Shown here piece after piece: positions 5,765 through 8,030 of a DNA stretch of 8,030 nucleotides. Source of the DNA: JAIVGV01 sp035295985 (GTDB taxonomy: Bacteria > Acidobacteriota > Blastocatellia > Pyrinomonadales > Pyrinomonadaceae). Position 1 is the stretch's first letter. The number at the start of each line of letters is the position of its first letter. The stretch lies in contig DATHBT010000114.1 of NCBI GenBank assembly GCA_035295985.1, forward strand, positions 1 through 8,030, read 5' to 3'. The notes under the pieces are model-generated. The model was not told the origin of the DNA and ran no database searches. It saw nothing but the letters and a program-made list of their open reading frames with translations. The translations under genes were made by a program, and so were the position numbers.

Positions 5765-5838
5765 TGACGACTGTCAGATTTTTTTTGCGCCTCCCGCCGC
5801 GCGCCCCCCGCCGCCCCTAAGATTTTTCCTGAGATTTT
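5765..5838. other. T-tract-rich spacer after the esterase gene
   Basis: TGACGA at 5765-5770 is followed by a run of eight T (5779-5786). Further on come two adjacent near-copies, CCTAAGATTTTT (5816-5827) and CCTGAGATTTT (5828-5838). Only a four-base stem (tgac/gtca) lies before the T8 run, so it is a weak intrinsic-terminator candidate for the esterase gene at best. The rest of the 5652-5933 gap is GC-rich with no gene. No convincing promoter was found for the downstream gene. Confidence 0.35.
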
Positions 5839-5933
5839 CGCGCCCCAACGCGCGGAACGCCCCTTGCCGTTAAGCCCGCCCGGACGAGCGTGCCGTCGGC
5901 CGCCCGTCAATCTTCCGACAGCGAGAGGTGTTT

Positions 5934-6425
5934 ATGAGAAACAGGTGTGTCGCACTCGTGCTCTGCCTCGCCGCGGCGTTCGCGCACGTGCCTGTCGCCG
6001 CGGCGCAGGACGCGCGGGGGGCAAACGGTTGGGCCGCGTTGCAGGCCCTGCCCACCGGGGCGAAGCTGAAAGTCAGGATGAAGAGCGGCGAGACGGTCGA
6101 GGGCAGATTGAGCATGGTCTCCGACGCGGGGCTGACGCTGCTGCGTAAGGGCGCGGCCGTCGAGCTGAGGCGCGACGGGGTGCGGAAGGTCTATCGCGTC
6201 GGCGGCCCTTCGGTCAAAAAATCCACGCTGGTCGGGCTGGGGATCGGCACGGGGGTGGGGGCCGCAGTCGGCACGGGCTTCGCGGTGAGCGGGGAGCACG
6301 AGAGCGGCGAGGCGCACATGCCCGTCTTCGTGTTCGGGGCCGGCGGGGCCATCATCGGGACGCTCACGGGCCTGACGGCCGGCCTGCTCGGGCGCAGGCG
6401 AGTTCTCATCTACGAGTCGGACTAG
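5934..6425 (+). CDS. Small exported protein with SH3/Sm-like domain and glycine-zipper membrane segments
   Basis: The protein has 163 residues. I chose the ATG at 5934 over the in-frame GTG at 5928 because GAGAGG (5923-5928) then lies five bases before it. Residues 1-24 form a signal peptide (CVALVLCLAAAFAHVPVAAA, cleavage before Gln25). Residues 33-90 alternate hydrophobic and charged residues in short strands (GAKLKVRMKSGETVEGRLS, then AGLTLLRKGAAVELRRDGVRKV). This looks like a five-strand barrel of the type found in Sm or SH3-like proteins, but in an exported setting. Two glycine-rich hydrophobic segments follow, about 98-118 and 131-152, with GxxxG spacing as in glycine zippers. The protein ends in a basic-acidic tail. 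An envelope location is likely. I do not know its function. It converges with the next gene, leaving 14 bases between stops. Confidence 0.75.
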   Translation: MRNRCVALVLCLAAAFAHVPVAAAQDARGANGWAALQALPTGAKLKVRMKSGETVEGRLSMVSDAGLTLLRKGAAVELRRDGVRKVYRVGGPSVKKSTLVGLGIGTGVGAAVGTGFAVSGEHESGEAHMPVFVFGAGGAIIGTLTGLTAGLLGRRRVLIYESD

Positions 6426-6439
6426 CGCCGCCTCGCCTC

Positions 6440-7177
6440 TCACTCGCGCGCGCCTGCCGCGAGGGTGCGGCGCAGCTCCGAGAGCTGCGGGGATTTGACG
6501 GTGAAGGTTTCAGCGCCGAGCTTGACGACGAGGCGGCCCGCGCCCGCGAGCTGGGGGAGGTCTTCGGTCGGAAGCCGGAACGCGGCGGTCTCTTTCCGCA
6601 ACTGCTGCGCGACGGCGCGGGCGGGCACGACCGGCTCGGTCTGGTAGTCGAGGCGTTCGTAGGTGTACTCGTAGGGGTCTGCGTTGATTTCGAGCTGGCG
6701 GACTGCTCCCAGCCGCTCGGCCTCTTCCTTCGCGGCCGTCGATTCGACGAGCAGGTAGGCCGAGACGAGATCGTAGGTCTCCTTGCCGCGGTAGGCGAGA
6801 TGGAAGGTGAGCGTCAGCTCGCGCCCCTCGAAGCGGAACGTCGCGCCCTTCGGCTCTTTGACGGCGCGGTGGGCGATGAGCGTTACGGGGACGTTCAAGT
6901 AGGTCGCGTCGCGCCCCGCGTCGTAGCTGCGCGGCTCGCGCGAGGCCGGCAGCCCTATCGTGTCGGGCTTCTTCATCGTCGATTCCGGCGGCGGGCCGAC
7001 TACCACCTCCCGCCTGATCGTGGCCGGCGGCCTGATGATCGGGGGCCGCCGCTCGGCGGGCGGCCTGTCAATCGGGGGCTGCTGCGCCTCGGCCGACCCG
7101 GCGAGGCAGGCGCACGCGAACGCCACGAGCAACGCGGGACGCGCGAAAGATTTTGGCCGCTCGATTCCGGGAAGCAT
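6440..7177 (-). CDS. Exported proline-rich protein of unknown function
   Basis: The protein has 245 residues. The ATG at 7177 is preceded by AGGGAG with about eight bases spacing. Residues 1-31 are a signal peptide (ALLVAFACACLAGSAEA core, cleavage before Gln32). Then comes a Pro/Arg-rich linker, about 34-57, with the repeated unit RPP (DRPP, RRPP, IRPP). The folded part starts near residue 90. It holds strands such as ATYLNVPVTLIAHR and GATFRFEGRELTLTFHLAYRG, a helix (KEEAERLGAVRQLEI), and a C-terminal strand pair GRLVVKLGAETFTV. There is no catalytic motif, lipobox or membrane anchor after the signal peptide. I do not recognise the family. Secretion is well supported by the sequence, and a cell-surface or periplasmic structural role is only a guess. 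Confidence 0.78.
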   Translation of the reverse strand: MLPGIERPKSFARPALLVAFACACLAGSAEAQQPPIDRPPAERRPPIIRPPATIRREVVVGPPPESTMKKPDTIGLPASREPRSYDAGRDATYLNVPVTLIAHRAVKEPKGATFRFEGRELTLTFHLAYRGKETYDLVSAYLLVESTAAKEEAERLGAVRQLEINADPYEYTYERLDYQTEPVVPARAVAQQLRKETAAFRLPTEDLPQLAGAGRLVVKLGAETFTVKSPQLSELRRTLAAGARE

Positions 7178-7218
7178 CTCGATCTCTCCCTCTTGTGGCG
7201 CGACGGACGTGGTACGGC

Positions 7219-7288
7219 GAAGGCGCGGCTACATCGTAAGGAGTCTCGCGCGAAGGCGCAAAGGCGCGGGTGACTTCGGAAGGCGCGG
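7219..7288. repeat. Short GAAGGCGC repeat cluster between the phosphotransferase and proline-rich genes
   Basis: GAAGGCGCGG occurs at 7219-7228 and 7279-7288, GAAGGCGCAA at 7252-7261 and AAAGGCGCGG at 7260-7269. The segment around 7243-7268 (tctcgcgcgaaggcgcaaag and onwards) resembles the dispersed CGCAAAGGCGCAAAGG-type repeat seen between genes in many bacterial genomes; that identification is from memory. It lies directly after the phosphotransferase stop. Confidence 0.45.
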
Positions 7289-8030
7289 TCAGCCGTCCGC
7301 GAAAGTCCAGATCGCCGCTTCCAGTTCGGCGAGCGTGAGACGCGGGGCGTCGGGCGAGAGGCGCAGGGCGTACTTGCCGAGGTCGCTGCACTCGTAGAGC
7401 ACGGTCAGGAGCATCAGGCGCGCGCGCAGAGTTTCGTCCATCTGCGAGTCGGCGTAGCCGTAAGAGCGCAGCATCGCACGCTGCAACGCGCGGTCGCCCT
7501 GCACCATGAGGACGCCGGGCGCGACGAACTCGTACTCGGCGGGGCCGTTGAAGGAGTCGCCGAAGTCGAAGAGGCCCGACGCGCGCCAGCGGCCCGACGC
7601 ATCGCGCGCGAGCAGGACGTTGCCCGGGTGTATGTCGCCGTGCAGCAGGACGGGCGCGAACTCCCGGGGCAGTAGCGGCAGGCGCGACTCGAAGAAGCCG
7701 GGCAGGCTCGCAACCCATTCGGGGTTCGCGCCGAGGGCGCGCTGCCGCCCGGTTGATTCGCCCACCTGTCGCCCGACGAACGCGGCCCAGTCGCGCGCGA
7801 GCGCAGGCTCGTCCGCGGGCGCGCGGTGCGCGTGCAGCTCGCGCATCGCCGCGCCGAGCTGCGAGACGATTTCGATCCTCTCTTCGGCCTCCACCTCCCG
7901 CCAAACGTCCCGCATCAGGACTCCCGCGAGTCGCGTCATCACCAGATAAGGCCAGCCCTCGATCTGGCCTTCGTGCAGAACCTCCGGCGTCGCGACGCCG
8001 AGGCGCTTGCCCGCGGCGAAGCGGAGCGAG
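7289..8030 (-). CDS. APH/choline-kinase-family phosphotransferase, C-terminal part (5' end beyond right edge)
   Basis: The frame is open from the right edge to the TGA at 7289, giving 246 visible residues. Upstream of the first internal start codon (GTG at 7942) the frame continues with GKRLGVATPEVLHEGQIEGWPYLVMTRLAG. This is the usual hinge-strand sequence of the family, so the gene truly extends past the window. The catalytic loop HGDIHPGN (bases 7642-7619) supplies the catalytic Asp and the Asn. FDFGDS follows, its Asp (about 7567-7565) being the magnesium ligand. The ATP-binding N-terminal lobe is out of view. Enzymes of this fold phosphorylate hydroxyl groups on small molecules such as aminoglycosides, choline, homoserine or sugars. 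The sequence does not say which, so resistance should not be assumed. The repeat cluster at 7219-7288 follows it. Confidence 0.85.
   Translation of the reverse strand, partial: SLRFAAGKRLGVATPEVLHEGQIEGWPYLVMTRLAGVLMRDVWREVEAEERIEIVSQLGAAMRELHAHRAPADEPALARDWAAFVGRQVGESTGRQRALGANPEWVASLPGFFESRLPLLPREFAPVLLHGDIHPGNVLLARDASGRWRASGLFDFGDSFNGPAEYEFVAPGVLMVQGDRALQRAMLRSYGYADSQMDETLRARLMLLTVLYECSDLGKYALRLSPDAPRLTLAELEAAIWTFADG

Noticed and set aside
7289..7942. Phosphotransferase starting at the internal GTG at 7942
   Set aside because: The frame continues upstream with family-like sequence to the window edge, so the gene is cut by the edge and does not start there.

Overview
The window is a GC-rich bacterial chromosome fragment, above 60% GC in most hand-counted lines. 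It has short intergenic gaps, good Shine-Dalgarno sequences and near-consensus TATAAT -10 boxes. The mix of genes suggests an Acidobacteriota genome, perhaps Blastocatellia-like: a lineage-typical uncharacterised protein at the left edge, small secreted proteins with SxAQ-type signal cleavage sites, a lone DUF4926 gene and a HicBA pair. The phylum is an inference from remembered family distributions, not something the sequence proves.

Layout, left to right. (1) Bases 1-475, minus strand: the N-terminal 158 residues of an uncharacterised Arg/Ala-rich protein that runs off the left edge. (2) Bases 476-970: a gene-free stretch with a TATAAT box for the left gene, spaced T-tracts and an excess of TGACGA/TGACGG hexamers. 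(3) Bases 971-4660, minus strand: a co-directional block read in the order large single-chain restriction-modification enzyme, HicB antitoxin, HicA toxin, DUF4926 protein. (4) Bases 4661-4907: a divergent promoter region with good extended -10 boxes on both strands. (5) Bases 4908-5651, plus strand: a secreted alpha/beta-hydrolase esterase. (6) Bases 5934-6425, plus strand: a small exported protein with a predicted beta-barrel-like domain and glycine-zipper segments. (7) Bases 6440-7177, minus strand, convergent with the previous gene: an exported proline-rich protein of unknown function. (8) Bases 7289-8030, minus strand: an APH/choline-kinase-family phosphotransferase whose N-terminus lies beyond the right edge.

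The functional core is the small defence/addiction block at 971-4660. One polypeptide carries a PD-(D/E)XK-like nuclease motif, an N6-adenine methyltransferase and a TaqI-like specificity domain. A type II toxin-antitoxin pair follows immediately. The clearest oddity is inside the restriction gene: the part coding for target recognition (about 2000-2940) is strikingly AT-rich compared with the rest of the same gene. This fits exchange of the specificity domain by recombination. The remaining genes look like ordinary envelope or accessory genes with no obvious link to the defence block. No RNA gene, CRISPR array, insertion sequence or phage structural gene was seen.
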